Below, in pieces: positions 40,230 through 52,240 of a stretch of DNA of 64,000 bases; within the stretch, counting starts at the first letter, position 1; each line of letters opens with the position of its first letter. Location: contig CM068322.1 of NCBI GenBank assembly GCA_034766995.1, positions 20,615,745 to 20,679,744 on the forward strand, read 5' to 3'. Source of the stretch: Acanthacorydalis orientalis. Its lineage: Eukaryota > Arthropoda > Insecta > Megaloptera > Corydalidae. A model generated the notes under the pieces. That model was not told where the DNA came from and did not search any database. It saw only the letters and a list, made by a program, of their open reading frames with translations. The translations under genes were made by a program, and so were the position numbers.

Positions 40230-40711
40230 TACCAATATTGTCCACTATACATTTATATAAATAATTAAAAACAATAAAATCTTATTGTTCAATAATCGAT
40301 TAAAAAAATATTAATTATCTGAAAAAAAAAAATCTAATAAGCATTAAAAAAATATAAAATACTTAAATTGATTTGTTCTAAAATAGTTTTCAGAAAACGT
40401 TTATTGTAAAAATAGTGACAGAATATGCAATAATATAGAAAATGTTTCTTAAAAAAGAAACGACTAGCTTAAAATTTCTTGAAAATATCAGCTTACATAA
40501 AGATTGGTATGAACTAGATCGAGGTATACTATATCGTAGACAATGGATTGGTTTCGAGACCACTTTGCTGATCGGATCATCTCTAAAAAGAAGATATATA
40601 TACGCTCTTGAATTTTTCAATGTCACTATTTCAAAGATAGTGTTTACGAAAATAACTTGAACGATAACGCTGAACTCAATATAATGTTTATATACAAAAG
40701 AAGATGTATTT

Positions 40712-40713
<2 letters not shown>

Positions 40714-40767
<54 letters not shown>
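40714..40767. repeat. (TA)n array, uninterrupted
   Basis: About 26 units. It creates an artificial 151-codon open frame on the minus strand by joining unrelated flanks. Confidence 0.95.
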
Positions 40768-40771
<4 letters not shown>

Positions 40772-41465
40772 ATAAAACAATATTTATATATTTTGTTAAT
40801 CCGACAAGAAGTCTTGACGTTGGTGGCCACAAACGTCAATATCATACAAATAATGACTTAAAATCAATATATAAAGTACAATAAATTATATTAATAGTTA
40901 AATAAATATTCAATGCACATATTTTTTGTAGTAAAAGTTATGTTTGAAAAATTCAAACCGAAAAAAAATATAGAATTTGTTGATTTCTATCCAGAAATAT
41001 GTTTTTAAGATTTATAAAACGACATAAAAATATTAAATTGTGGAATATATTATCTATAAACCTAGAGAATTTAATTTGATGGTTATTAGCCAAAAATTCC
41101 AGTAAATATGATTGTTCGGACGAACACACGTTTAAGAAACAATTAGAATATCTCTTAAATAAATATTTATTGGCTAAACTTGTTCTTTATATTTTTTTAT
41201 TTTAGAATGTTCAAAAACTTACAGTACTTATATTTCAAGAAAATTGTTTAACTTTTGAAAGATAAGACATATTGAAACAATATTCAGACGCACTGATCAA
41301 AAATTGAATGTGGTAGCAATTCTGATGTTTATGAAATTCATAATTCGTTCATTGTTTGTGATTATATTTAAGTAATATATGAATATATCCTAATGTTCTG
41401 AAATACTTTCTTAATATTGAAACATAAATAGAGTAATATATAATCAAAATAATAATTTTTGATAA

Positions 41466-41590
41466 TGTTGCTAAATTCACATTTACAAATGAATTTTTAT
41501 TTTTCATACACTAATGAAAATTCAGATTAGCGTAATCAATTATTGTCTATTTTTGGCTCTTGTTTATTCCTGTAGAAATTCCATCATCTA
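41466..41590 (+). repeat. Dispersed repeat R, copy
   Basis: GTTGCTAAATTCACATTTAC, CGTAATCAATTATTGTCTAT and TTTTTGGCTCTTG follow the family order. It ends about 90 bp before the family A mariner copy 3. Confidence 0.55.
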
Positions 41591-41677
41591 CAAAGAGCTA
41601 TAGGGCGAGAAAAAATATTTTTTTGTGTATATTAAGTGAAAATTCTCTTATGAAAGTAATGTATTATATTGAATGTA

Positions 41678-42182
41678 AAAAATAATTCTGTGCCATTGAA
41701 TTGAATCAATCATAGTTCTGTTTTAAATTAAAATATTTTCTCGTCGTTTTAGGATTTTGGAATGACAACCTTAACATTTTAAAATACTTTAAATCTTGGT
41801 AAAGCAGTTGACATAATCTCACAAAACAGTAATGGACACGATGGCGTCCGAAAAGAAGTACATTAGATATTGTATTGTTTTCGAATTATAGTCAAAAAAA
41901 AATCTGCCTAACCTGCGAAAATGATTTATTCAGTTAAAAAGGAAGGGTGTATGGATGCAAAAAAAAACATGAAAAAAATGCTAGAATAGAGGAAGAGATC
42001 CGAAAATTCATTATGATTTCATTGATTCAAAGCCGTCACATTTTTTTAAAGGGGATTCGTCAGTTGCTTAAAAGGTGGAGCAAAATAGGTTATATAAAAT
42101 AATGCGGGTTATTTTGAGTATTGAAATATATTCATTTTCTGTAAACATTCATTTTCTATAAAAAAGGTATCGAATTAATTTG
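41678..42182 (+). mobile_element. Family A mariner miniature, copy 3
   Basis: The element is 505 bp, almost exactly the length of copy 1. The left end follows TA at 41676-41677 and shares AATTCTGTGCC with the family. The right end, on the other strand, reads CAAATTAATTCGATACC, and its flanking TA has mutated. A start codon at 41832 opens MDTMASEKKYIRYCIVFEL before a stop, a good mariner N-terminus. The second half carries KGIRQLLKRWSK, the C-terminal mariner motif, near 42045. The stretch between them lacks the catalytic domain. Confidence 0.88.
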
Positions 42183-42563
42183 TGCACCTAATATATGTAT
42201 AAACACATACATATATGTATAACATAAAAATCTATTATATTTTCTTTCTTTATATTACTTTCTTGTAATATAAAATTCTTCAATTTAAATAACAAAAGTA
42301 ATTAAGCTTTAAATAATCTAATACATAATTTTAAATTTCACATACGAAGAAGACACTCATCCATCTAATCAAATGTTTATATACATGTACACCAAATCCC
42401 CCATAGTCAAATTTACAAAGATTATAAAAAATTGTCCCATTTTTTATTAATTGGAATACATATAACTATTTTATTCTTCTTAATATTATTTATTTTATAA
42501 AGAATTAAACTAGAACATCATTTCTGTAGAAATAAAAGATGGCTAAAAACTGTTCAAATAATT

Positions 42564-42565
<2 letters not shown>

Positions 42566-42604
<39 letters not shown>
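42566..42604. repeat. (TA)n array
   Basis: Pure, about 19 units. Confidence 0.95.
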
Positions 42605-42608
<4 letters not shown>

Positions 42609-43687
42609 CATAAATTATTTTTCTCAAGTAATTAAAAATTTTAAATTTAAAATTGTTTAATCTTATAAGTATTCAATCGAATTACTTAACTGAGTTTAAA
42701 TTATAATTTCAAAAGTTATCCTTTTCAACACAAAAACAAACTCGAACTTGTTATTATAAGATCAATATTTTATGAACTTCTATTATAACTGACAAAACAA
42801 TACGTGGAACTAGCAACGCATACGCCTAATATTGAAAATTCTCAGAAATGATTATTTCAAGAAAATTATTTTATGCTGATATGTATGTATACGTAGTTAT
42901 TACAACTCTAAGAGTATATAAAAATGTACAAAGGAGATAAAAATATTCTATATATATATATATATATAAGTTTATTGTAATTTTGATATTCGAATGTAAC
43001 TTTTTGTTAGTAAATGTGATCGTTTAAAAATAATTGTAAGAAACACATAAAATTTGCGTGGATAAAAAATCACTAACACATTCTCACTCTTGTACATATT
43101 TTCCAACATATTACGTGCAAGTTGTGACTAAATCTCTACAAATCAAGTTATAAAACAATTATTGTTTAATTATCTACATTTATTCTTGAATTCATGTTAT
43201 ATTTTATCGCTAGAAGTATATTTTACACTTGTTTAAAATCAAACATGTATTACGTTTTCAGTAACATTTTATTTATATTTAGATAGATATTTGAAATATG
43301 AGATAAATATCTAAATAGTTTAAATGGTGTTACAATTTAAACATGCAAAATTTAATCCGATTGCGTGCTGATGGTTTTGTTATCTCAGATCCGTTGATTT
43401 TTTTGATATAAATTTAATACAGTTTATTTATGATATAAAAATTTCATTAATTATTATAAATTAAGAAAGAAATTTTAAATTATATTATTTAATATAAAAA
43501 AAGACTGCAATATTTGGGGTCACACATGAATATAATCAGTTTTTATGTATTTTTTAAACACTGACTTATTTTTAACACAGATAATTATACGGATTAAATA
43601 AAAATGTGATATTTGTAAGTCTTAAACGTTAATAAATATGCAACCAGAATTAAAAATTTTTTTGTAATGTAGTGCTTTGAGGATTTT

Positions 43688-43765
43688 ACCACTGTCGAAA
43701 TGCGCCTACTGACAATCAAATAATGAATAATCAGTTGTTGAACATTTTTAATGAATTTTTTTACG
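43688..43765 (-). repeat. Dispersed repeat R, copy
   Basis: Minus strand AAAAATGTTCAACAACTGAT, TATTCATTATTTGATTGTCA and GTAGGCGCATTTCGACAG. Confidence 0.6.
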
Positions 43766-44092
43766 ATTTGAAGATTGAGTGAAACATTCATGTATGAAAC
43801 TGAATTCAATATAAATGTTTCAATTAGGAACTTCCTCTATATCTGAAATTAGGAAAAATATAAAAAAATGAAGAAAAAGTATGAACCCTGATTGTAAAAA
43901 GTAATATTGAAAAATAAATATAGTTATTAAAAATATAAAATTAGTAAAATTGCTTCCATATTGAGCTATAGTTCTGTTTAGTTATTAAACATATTTAAAC
44001 ATAAATCATTAGATATATGAGTATAAATCAAACATTTATAAAATAACTGAAGTTTCTAAAATCGTATAGAAGAATTATTTATGAAATTATAC

Positions 44093-44094
<2 letters not shown>

Positions 44095-44156
<62 letters not shown>
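44095..44156. repeat. (TA)n array, uninterrupted
   Basis: About 30 units. Confidence 0.95.
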
Positions 44157-44159
<3 letters not shown>

Positions 44160-44583
44160 CATTTTTAATATAATTTTATTAAATTTTGAGTGGATAAACA
44201 AACAGTTTACTTTTATATTTTTCTTTCTATATATTGAAAAGACGTATTTATATACAATTTTATAACAATGGTATATAAATATATGTGTATATCAAAAACA
44301 AACAGTTATATTATAAAATTCCAAGAACAGTGTACATTTCGTTCTAAGTAATCTAAATATTTATAAAAATAATGTACTGAAAATGTTTACTGAAAATTTA
44401 ATATGCTATACTTGGTTTCTTGGAATATGATGCGTCCAACAAAAAAAAACATTATAACAAATGTGCTTAATTAGTGAGGTGAAAAAACGAAGTGAAAAAT
44501 TGTATGTCTTTAAAATCAATTAACACAAACTAATTAACTGTTTCAAAACAGAAACAGTGATACATGCGATCTCATACTTTCCA

Positions 44584-44673
44584 ATATATATATATATATA
44601 TATAAAGAGAGACAGACAGAAGGAAGAAGTGTGTGAGAGAGAGTAATATAGATGTTTATATTCATTAATACAT

Positions 44674-44734
<61 letters not shown>

Positions 44735-44735
44735 G
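44584..44735. repeat. (TA)n, purine tract and (TA)n
   Basis: TA at 44584-44604, a purine-rich AGAGAGACAGACAGAAGGAA tract at 44605-44645, then TA at 44677-44735 with one TG. Confidence 0.93.
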
Positions 44736-44828
44736 CATAACACAAAAATACAATCTCCTGAATAATATTGAATTTTAATTTTTTTTTAAATGTATAGCAT
44801 AAAATAATGTGTGCTTCAATCGATAAAA

Positions 44829-45361
44829 TTAAGTTGATAGAAAAATAATTTCGATTAATGATCTTCAAATTCATATAAATTTTTTAATTTAAGTGGTTTG
44901 AAGTGATCCACAACTATTGGATGACTAACGCCTAACTTTTGTGCAAGCTCTCGAAAGGTTGTGCGTGCTTCTGATTCAACTAACGTCTCCAGCTGGTCGT
45001 TATGAACTGAAGAAGGATTCACGCGATCATCTTTAAGGTTCTCGTCCCCAGCACGAAATTTTTGGAACCCCTATTGCACCATACGGTCATTAACAATACC
45101 CACACCAAAAGCATCGGTTGGTTACGGGCAGTTTCTACTACTTCACCTCTTGTTACGAACTCATACAAAAGTGTGCTCTTATTTACACCTTCTCCATCTT
45201 TAATTTAATAGCCTAAATTAAGGAAAATTAATAATGAAACCAAAGTCAATATGGACTTTAAAATTATGTTAACGTGAACACGATGAAATGATATTTTCAT
45301 TGAAAAAAAATATGGTTAGAATTCAGAAAAAATAAATCTCAATTATTTTCTACCAACCTTA
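44829..45361 (-). mobile_element. Family B mariner without catalytic domain, copy 2
   Basis: This is a minus-strand copy of about 533 bp. The ends read TAAGGTTGGTAG from 45361 on the minus strand and TTAAGTTGATAG from 44829 on the plus strand. The interior shows LYEFVTRGEVVETA, GVGIVNDRMVQ, WFQKFRAGDENLKDD, QLETLVESEARTTF and VSHPIVVDHFK, in several frames. It has the same junction into YEFED and the 3' end as copies 1 and 3. The flanking TA is eroded. Confidence 0.88.
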
Positions 45362-45392
45362 ATTACTTTCGTACTTTTCTACCAATAGTAAC

Positions 45393-45394
<2 letters not shown>

Positions 45395-45442
<48 letters not shown>

Positions 45443-45471
45443 GATTAATAATAAAAATAGGTATAAATAGG

Positions 45472-45538
<67 letters not shown>

Positions 45539-45555
45539 TATATATATATATATAT
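45395..45555. repeat. Two (TA)n arrays, second with ACACAC core
   Basis: 45395-45438 and 45474-45555, beginning about 35 bp outside the end of family B copy 2. Confidence 0.94.
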
Positions 45556-45989
45556 TCGCTTGAAATTATACAATTAATGTATTTTGATTACTTAAAATGC
45601 AAGAATAGATTATGTCTTTGTCCAGTTTCGTATTTAAAATTTTTCTGAATGCTTCTACTTTTTCCATTCTTGTAGTCTTAGGTTTGGTGGAAATTAATAT
45701 ATTTATTTATAATCTGAATAAGTAAATATCTTATTTTCAATATTACACATTCAGAATAAGTAACAATATGAGATTTACAGAAAAATGTTTAGTTAATGTC
45801 TTCTCAGTGAGAAATCTATTTAATTTTAATTTGTTTATTTATTTTTCTGTTTAGATATTTTTTAAAAAATATATTTTTCTTCTCGGCCGGAACGCTACCA
45901 ACAATTGTATACAGCTGTTTTCAGATATTATTATAATGATAATAATATTAATATTACAATAACTAGACATTTTTTCACACACATGCTCA

Positions 45990-45992
45990 CAT

Positions 45993-46058
<66 letters not shown>
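45990..46058. repeat. Compound (AC)n(TA)n microsatellite
   Basis: ACACACACACACA leads into about 26 TA units. Confidence 0.95.
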
Positions 46059-46063
<5 letters not shown>

Positions 46064-46347
46064 CTTGTTCAAAGAATGGAAACTATTAATACATAAATAT
46101 ATACCATCTCATTCTCAATAGTTATAAAAAAACCAGACGTATCAAATTTTATGTTTCATATTTGATTAGACTGCATACACAAACTGTAACATTAAGCAAT
46201 TTTTTTTAAAAAAAATAGTACTTTATTGTTGAATTTTAAAATTAACGACTGTATTTCACATACGTTTTATAATAAATTATAATAAAATAAATAAATGGTA
46301 AAAATACATTTCTAAAATAACCGCTTTTTGGATTACATTTTGATATT

Positions 46348-46396
46348 ATTTTCAGTGTAGATGTGACGATCAAAATAAAATATTTACACTGAAAAT
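46348..46396. repeat. 12-bp inverted repeat with 25-bp spacer
   Basis: ATTTTCAGTGTA (46348-46359) and TACACTGAAAAT (46385-46396) are perfect reverse complements, with weaker similarity extending outward on both sides. Confidence 0.7.
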
Positions 46397-46513
46397 AGTT
46401 ATACAGATATTGTAGAAAAAAGCTACAATAGATATAAGCCAACCTCCATACGTATACTATATATATATATATATATATAAGAACGAATGTGTATAAAATT
46501 TGTGTAGGTGTTG

Positions 46514-46516
<3 letters not shown>

Positions 46517-46598
<82 letters not shown>
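46517..46598. repeat. Compound (TA)n(TG)n microsatellite
   Basis: About 23 TA then TG with one TTTG break. A short TA run precedes it at 46458-46480. Confidence 0.95.
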
Positions 46599-47106
46599 AA
46601 TGAAACAGCACAGAAAAAATAACTAGTGATCACGATTATTACGATTTCTAGAGCCGAAACGTGTATAAATATATTATTTAAAACCTAAGAGTATTATCTT
46701 GTTTGCGGTTGAAATAAAAGTGTAATGTCTGCAAATGTTTATTTCTTCAAAAGATGCACGAAACATCATTTCATTTGTGTGTTATTGCCGACAAAAAAAT
46801 ATACGATACATTATTCTACAATTTCTCATCGAAAAGGGAATGTTTTTTTATTCAATTATATGATTATTTGTCGATTTGATCACTTGATAATATTTTCTTA
46901 CGTTTTTTATTATAAATAGAAGTAAAAAATTAAATACATACATATTTCATTTTATATACTTTACAATATGGGAAATGTTTTAATTCAGGAATTTTATATT
47001 ATAAAGGTTTTAAACTTGCATGAATTTTAAGAAAATCAAAGGATCAAATTTAACAAAAAATTGAAATTCTGTTCAATAAAAATATACATTAATTTATTAA
47101 ATACAA

Positions 47107-47112
<6 letters not shown>

Positions 47113-47146
<34 letters not shown>
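47113..47146. repeat. (TA)n array
   Basis: Pure, about 17 units. A similar run is at 47851-47882. Confidence 0.94.
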
Positions 47147-47149
<3 letters not shown>

Positions 47150-47846
47150 TGCATATTATATATTAAAAAATAGTGCTAATAAAAATACATTATCAATCTG
47201 AATTTCACCAAGAAAAAAATTCTTTAGTTTATTTTGAAGGATCTATTTTACTTTTTTCAATTTTTATTGTCATTTCTGACGATAAATTGACACTATTTGT
47301 TCAGTGGGTGCTATGATTAGGTGACACAGATTTTATTCGGATAATTGATGTAAAAAGACCATCCACTTCTAATAATGTTTTGAAAGTTAGGTGTTCAAGA
47401 ATAATTAATATCTCAGAATTTTAGTAAATGATGATAAGATGGGTAATAATCTTCAAGATCAAATGATCGAGATGAGAGATATTAACTTAGACCGTTTGAT
47501 TTTGCAAATGCATTCCTCATTCATCATCATTTTTTTTTCTTATATTATACACATAGTATATCAAGCAGATTATTTCGGGGAAGTACCGACTTCGGTATAT
47601 AAGAATATCAACCAAAAAGTACTAGTGTAATACCGGATACTTTTGTCTGGTTGAATCTGAAATCAATTAAATCAGATTTTATTAATTTGATCGTTTATTT
47701 ATTTTGAATTTACTTATATTTTTTAAGCGAATATTATCAAATATAAAAAAGATATCGGAGAAAATGCATACCTACTATTTAATAAAATTTAATTAAAAAA
47801 TAATTATGTTATTTCTTTTTTAATAAAATTATTAACAACAATATCC

Positions 47847-47884
<38 letters not shown>

Positions 47885-48229
47885 AAAATATATATGCAAA
47901 CATATATACATGTTCTAAAATCCAAAAAAAGTTATTTAAAAACGAAACATCAACAGCATGTGTTTTTATTATTGTAGTATATACTTTCCGACATTCATTT
48001 TACAACATATCAGAGTAATGATCACGAAATTGCATTGCGCGATAATTAAAAGTATCGAAAAATAATCGTATTTGAATAAAGTAAAAAAAATACGCACACA
48101 ACATACCGATGGAACTGTGTGTTTACCTGCAAAGGCATATTTGAATTTATGTATAAATGTACGCAGTGTACAATAAGTATTGTAGCACCACATACGCGTA
48201 TAAACATCGAGAAACGTAACACGTTAAAT

Positions 48230-48430
48230 GAAATAATTATTTTGTTTCGTTATTAAATTACCGTAATGGTAATTACGATCGCTGATTTACCGACCGCACC
48301 GCAGTGCGCGCGCGTCACGCCACGCCTTTACGAATATATATATATACACACACACACATATTACTACTTGCACACAAAACGTATACACACACTCGTACAA
48401 TTTCGCACACCAATGTTTGTCTAACAGAAC
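48230..48430. other. CpG-rich block
   Basis: Contains GATCGCTGATTTACCGACCG, CCGCAGTGCGCGCGCGTCAC and GCCACGCC, then a short TA/CA tract and CACACTCGTACAATTTCGCA. No coding match. Its composition is unlike the flanks. Confidence 0.4.
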
Positions 48431-48555
48431 CGGCCTGTTTTTATCCCATTCTGGGTAATATATTTCCGTTATGTTTCTGACTTCATTTTCACTTTAGTGA
48501 AATATATGATTTTTTAAGAGATAAATTTAAATTCGTTAAGAATAGATAGCATATA

Positions 48556-48556
48556 C

Positions 48557-48622
<66 letters not shown>
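48556..48622. repeat. (TA)n array
   Basis: Pure core of about 28 units between ATACATATACAT and GTATAT, 60 bp before a mariner end. Confidence 0.95.
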
Positions 48623-48626
<4 letters not shown>

Positions 48627-48682
48627 TAATAAAATCAGTACTATAAAAGATATTTCATATAATAAAATAATTAGAGCTGTAT

Positions 48683-49530
48683 ACGTGGGTCGTTTGATAA
48701 GTTTGACAAATTTATATGGTATGACGCCACCATTCATTTGGCAAGGTCACGGCTATCAAGTGTCACTTTGCAAATTAGCATAAGCGAAATTTCAGCCAAA
48801 TGCAACGCGTTGTTCATGTTCCACAGAAGTTTGTAGTAGTTGCCGCAAAAATGGAAAAAAACGAGCAGGCCTTTTGCGTCGATTCGTCACGATAGATGAA
48901 ACATGGATTCACCATTACACATCTAAATCGAAGCAGCAGTCAAATCAGTGGACAACGATTGGCGAAAGTGCGGTAAAGAAGGCGAAGATCGTTTTGTCGA
49001 CTGGGAAGGTGAGGACCACTGTTTTTTTGGAATTCCCAAGGAATCATCCTGATAGACTACTAAGCGAAAGGAAAAACGATAACAGAAGCCTATTTTGCAA
49101 AATTATTGGACCGTTTGAAAGAAGTGAAAACAAAAAGAGCCAAGATTGGCGCACAAAAATGTATTCTTTCATCAGGACAAAGTGTTGTCCTACAAATCGA
49201 CTGCCACAATCATAAAATTGCACGAATTAGGCTTCGAATTAATTTCTCATCCACCCGGATTGGATTCTCATCCATACTTGGACCCGTGTGACTTCTTCTT
49301 CTTCGCAAACTTGAAAATTTGGCTCTGTGGAAAGAAATTCTCGTTGAACGAGGATGTTATCGTAGCCGTCAATGCGTTTTTTGTAGACTTGCTGGACCAA
49401 GTGTATAGGCCTCAATAGAGACTATGTTGAGAAATAAAATCGATTTTTTCGAAAAAACGATTTTATAATAGTTTCAATACTACCTGAAAATAACGAAAAT
49501 CTAAACTGATCATAAAAAAATGACTTAAAT
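48683..49530 (+). mobile_element. Internally deleted DETW-type mariner
   Basis: The left end begins near TACGTGGGTCGTTTGATAAG (about 48681), a typical start for this mariner group, followed by leader sequence and ATGGAAAAAAACGAG at 48851. About 150 N-terminal codons are then missing and the sequence resumes at the first catalytic motif. The 3' end near CTAAACTGATCATAAA (about 49500-49530) resembles the inverted left end weakly. Just past the stop is an A/T-rich inverted repeat around TTTTTTCGAAAAAA (49440-49470). Confidence 0.8.
48870..49440 (+). pseudogene. Mariner transposase pseudogene with all three catalytic Asp codons
   Basis: RRFVTIDETWIHHYTSKSKQ opens the readable part, with the first Asp at 48895-48897. 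WTTIGESAVKKAKIVLSTGKV follows. A frameshift lies near 49080-49100, before YFAKLLDRLKEVKTKRAK, and a second one near 49150. The last frame carries VFFHQDKVLSYKS (second Asp 49176-49178), KLHELGFELISHPP, PCDFFFFANLKIWLCGKKFS (third Asp 49290-49292) and VNAFFVDLLDQVY. The gap between second and third Asp is 37 residues instead of 34, next to a 10-bp direct repeat (49244-49253 and 49265-49274). NYVEK near 49420 is the family C-terminus in another frame. The N-terminal DNA-binding domain is absent. Confidence 0.88.
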
Positions 49531-50326
49531 ATGGCATCTTCCGATATTCGTATAGATATATGAAAAACATTGACGAAAATAAAACAATTGTATTAAATTT
49601 TTCTCAGAAAATATTACTCAATAACATTTTAGTTGGTTTTTTATTTCTTTTATAAAATATAAAATACGAATTCATTTTAAATATTATTTTATATACCTCG
49701 TATATTTAAATATAAAATGTTTCTTGGTAAAATGTGTAACCAAATGATATATAAACTAAGGTAGAATACACTGATATATAAAATAATTGTTAATGAAGAT
49801 TATTTTCAAATGAAAAAAGAAATAAAGATATTAATTAAAAGATAGAAAACCGCGAATTATGAAGTAATATAAATGGATATAAAATTAAAAAGAGTTACTA
49901 ATTAGTAGAAGACTTAGAACTATTTAATAAGTTAATTAAACGTTTATATAATTGGAGAATTTAATTAGGAAAATGATATGATGGATATGAATGTTTTTTA
50001 AATAAAAAAAATTTCATGTCTTTCAATGTTAACAATAATTTTCAAAAATTTTGTATTTATAAAATAAAAAGAAGGAGTTAACAAAGAATTTGAATTAAAG
50101 TAAATATTTACTGCATAGTAAAATCGTTTTTATCGATCCTACACAATTCATTCACTGCTAAATTAATATTTTATTAACTTTTACTTTTTTGAGGAAAAAA
50201 TCAAATTTGTCCATTTAGTTATATATACAAAATAATTAATGAACAGATAAATTGTATTCATTGTATAACGTTCTTAAAATACGCATATTATTTAAGAGTA
50301 TTTATTATTAATTAATAATTATTCAA

Positions 50327-50328
<2 letters not shown>

Positions 50329-50373
<45 letters not shown>

Positions 50374-50614
50374 TACGTTAAAATTTGCAATATTTACTAC
50401 AAAAAGAAAAAAGTAAATCACATTATAGTAAGTAATATATGTTATATTGATGAACACATGCATTGTACACTTTTTAATAAATTAATTAAAACAGTTTAAA
50501 AATGTAAAGTACAAAATAGTTACCTAACAGGATTATGGAAGGGAGGAGATAAATTGTAAGTTGTTTATTTTTATTTTTTTATTTTTTTTATTATTAAATT
50601 AACGTATAGTCATG

Positions 50615-50676
<62 letters not shown>

Positions 50677-50682
50677 CATATA
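50329..50682. repeat. Two (TA)n arrays
   Basis: 50329-50370 (pure) and 50617-50682 (TG and AC interruptions at the right). Confidence 0.93.
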
Positions 50683-50975
50683 GTCGTCAATCAATAAATG
50701 TCCTTTGGAACTAGAGTGACAGCTTAAGAAAAACGAGGTAGGCAATAAGCTGAAAAGGTCACTGTGCGTGTCAAAAAAGTTGTAAACCATTTCTACTAAG
50801 AATGGTATTTTATGTGGTGTGTTAGGGATTTATATAAATTTAAAATAGATTTTTTAAAAAAATAATTGGTATTAAGTGATTAATTTTATATATTTTAACA
50901 TTTTTGTTACCAGACAAATCCGTTCACTGAAACACTTTTATAATTCTAGTTTTATTAATGATTAGTTTCATTTTA

Positions 50976-51536
50976 TCAGGCTGGTAGAAAAGTAAATAAT
51001 TACGGCTGTTTTTTCTGAAATCTATCCGTAATTTTTTTCAATGAATGTGTAATGTCATCGTATTCATTTTACTATCGTTCTAAGGTAGATTTTTCGGTCT
51101 GTATTTTGGTAACATCTACTTTGGTTTTATTATTAATTTTGCTTCAAATTAGGTTATTGGATTAAAGATGGAAAAGAAGCAAATAAGAGATTTTTTTATA
51201 TGAGTTTAAAATGAGTGACAGAGCAGTAAAAACTACTCGCAAAGTAAACGATTGCTTTTGGTGTAGGTACTGTTAAGGAACGCACGGTTCAATGATGGCT
51301 CAAAAAATTTCATACTGTGGACGAGAATTTTGAAGATGAAGAAGAACGTCTTTCAATTCATAATGATCAACTGAAGGTGTTAGTTGAATCAGAACCGCGC
51401 ATAATAATTCGAGATCTTGCACAAAAGTTAGGTATTAGTCATCCAACAGTTCTGTACCACTTAAAACAGTTAGGAAAATGAAAGAAAAATGTTTATGAAT
51501 TTGGAGGTCATAAACCGAACTTTTCTCGCAACCTAA
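50976..51536 (+). mobile_element. Family B mariner without catalytic domain, copy 3
   Basis: A 561-bp copy between TA at 50974-50975 and 51537-51538. The left end is TCAGGCTGGTAGAAAAG, and the right end, on the other strand, reads TTAGGTTGCGAGAAAAG. MEKKQIRD starts at 51168 and is followed by RTVQ-stop-WLKKFHTVDENFEDE, DQLKVLVESEPR and KLGISHPTVLYHLKQLGK. The junction to YEFGGHKP and the terminal repeat is identical in position to copy 1, so all three descend from one deletion event. The frame is broken several times. Confidence 0.9.
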
Positions 51537-52164
51537 TAGTTATGACTCACTTTATTATTGAAATATATATATATATATATATACTCGTATATATACTTTT
51601 TTAAATATGATATAAACAAGTAAACTATTATTTTATTTTTGTTAATGAGACAATTATTTTATATGAGATTTTTTTGACATGTGTATTGGTATTTCGTATT
51701 TAGATGAAAAACGAATACAGATATATTGATACTAATGATTGTACAAATAATTTTAAAAATAACTAATACACTAAAATATAATAGAGGTGTTCACAAAGTA
51801 AGTATATACGAAATAACATGATTTTCTACTTTCAATATTTACCATTATATAGTATATGATATTATCTCTTCAACGTTTTTATAGTTTTCTAATTCAATTC
51901 TTGTTTCTAATTACTTGTTTCGCAGTATATACAATGGGCATTGTAGTATTAAATTTCAACATGGCACATTTTCAAAAATGAATATTTCAGTTATCCTAGA
52001 AATAAAAAAATATTTTTTTAATCAAAAATGTTCAGAAATTGATTATTATTTTTTATTTACATTTCGATCTGGATGCCATTATCTTCAAAGTGTAGAAAAG
52101 GTAAAAGAGAGAGCTAATGAAGGTACAAAAAGGTTTTTTTACAGAACAGTGTTTTAAGGATAAC

Positions 52165-52240
52165 GGAATTGATATTGAAGAATGCATAATCAACAATCAA
52201 ATATCATCAATATTACATCATTGAATATTTTTAATTATAA
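52165..52240 (-). repeat. Dispersed repeat R, diverged copy
   Basis: Minus strand TTAAAAATATTCAATGATGT, GATGATATTTGATTGTTGAT and TATGCATTCTTCAATATC. Weaker than the other copies. Confidence 0.4.

Larger units (their letters stand above)
37135..41465. other. Probable Dpr intron, upstream side
   Basis: Begins with the acceptor at 37135-37137. Frames at 39469-39669 and 40442-40660 are not recognised. No first-half Ig exon was found. Confidence 0.6.
42183..44828. other. Non-coding A+T-rich stretch
   Basis: TA arrays and one repeat R copy. No gene seen. Confidence 0.6.
45362..48229. other. Non-coding A+T-rich stretch
   Basis: Five microsatellite clusters and the 46348 inverted repeat. A 63-codon frame at 47439-47630 is unassigned. 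Confidence 0.6.

Noticed and set aside
40390..40845. 151-codon minus-strand frame
   Set aside because: Its length comes from a TA array joining two unrelated flanks. No domain is visible.
44605..44645. Purine tract as a regulatory element
   Set aside because: It is most simply a decayed GA/CA microsatellite between two TA arrays.
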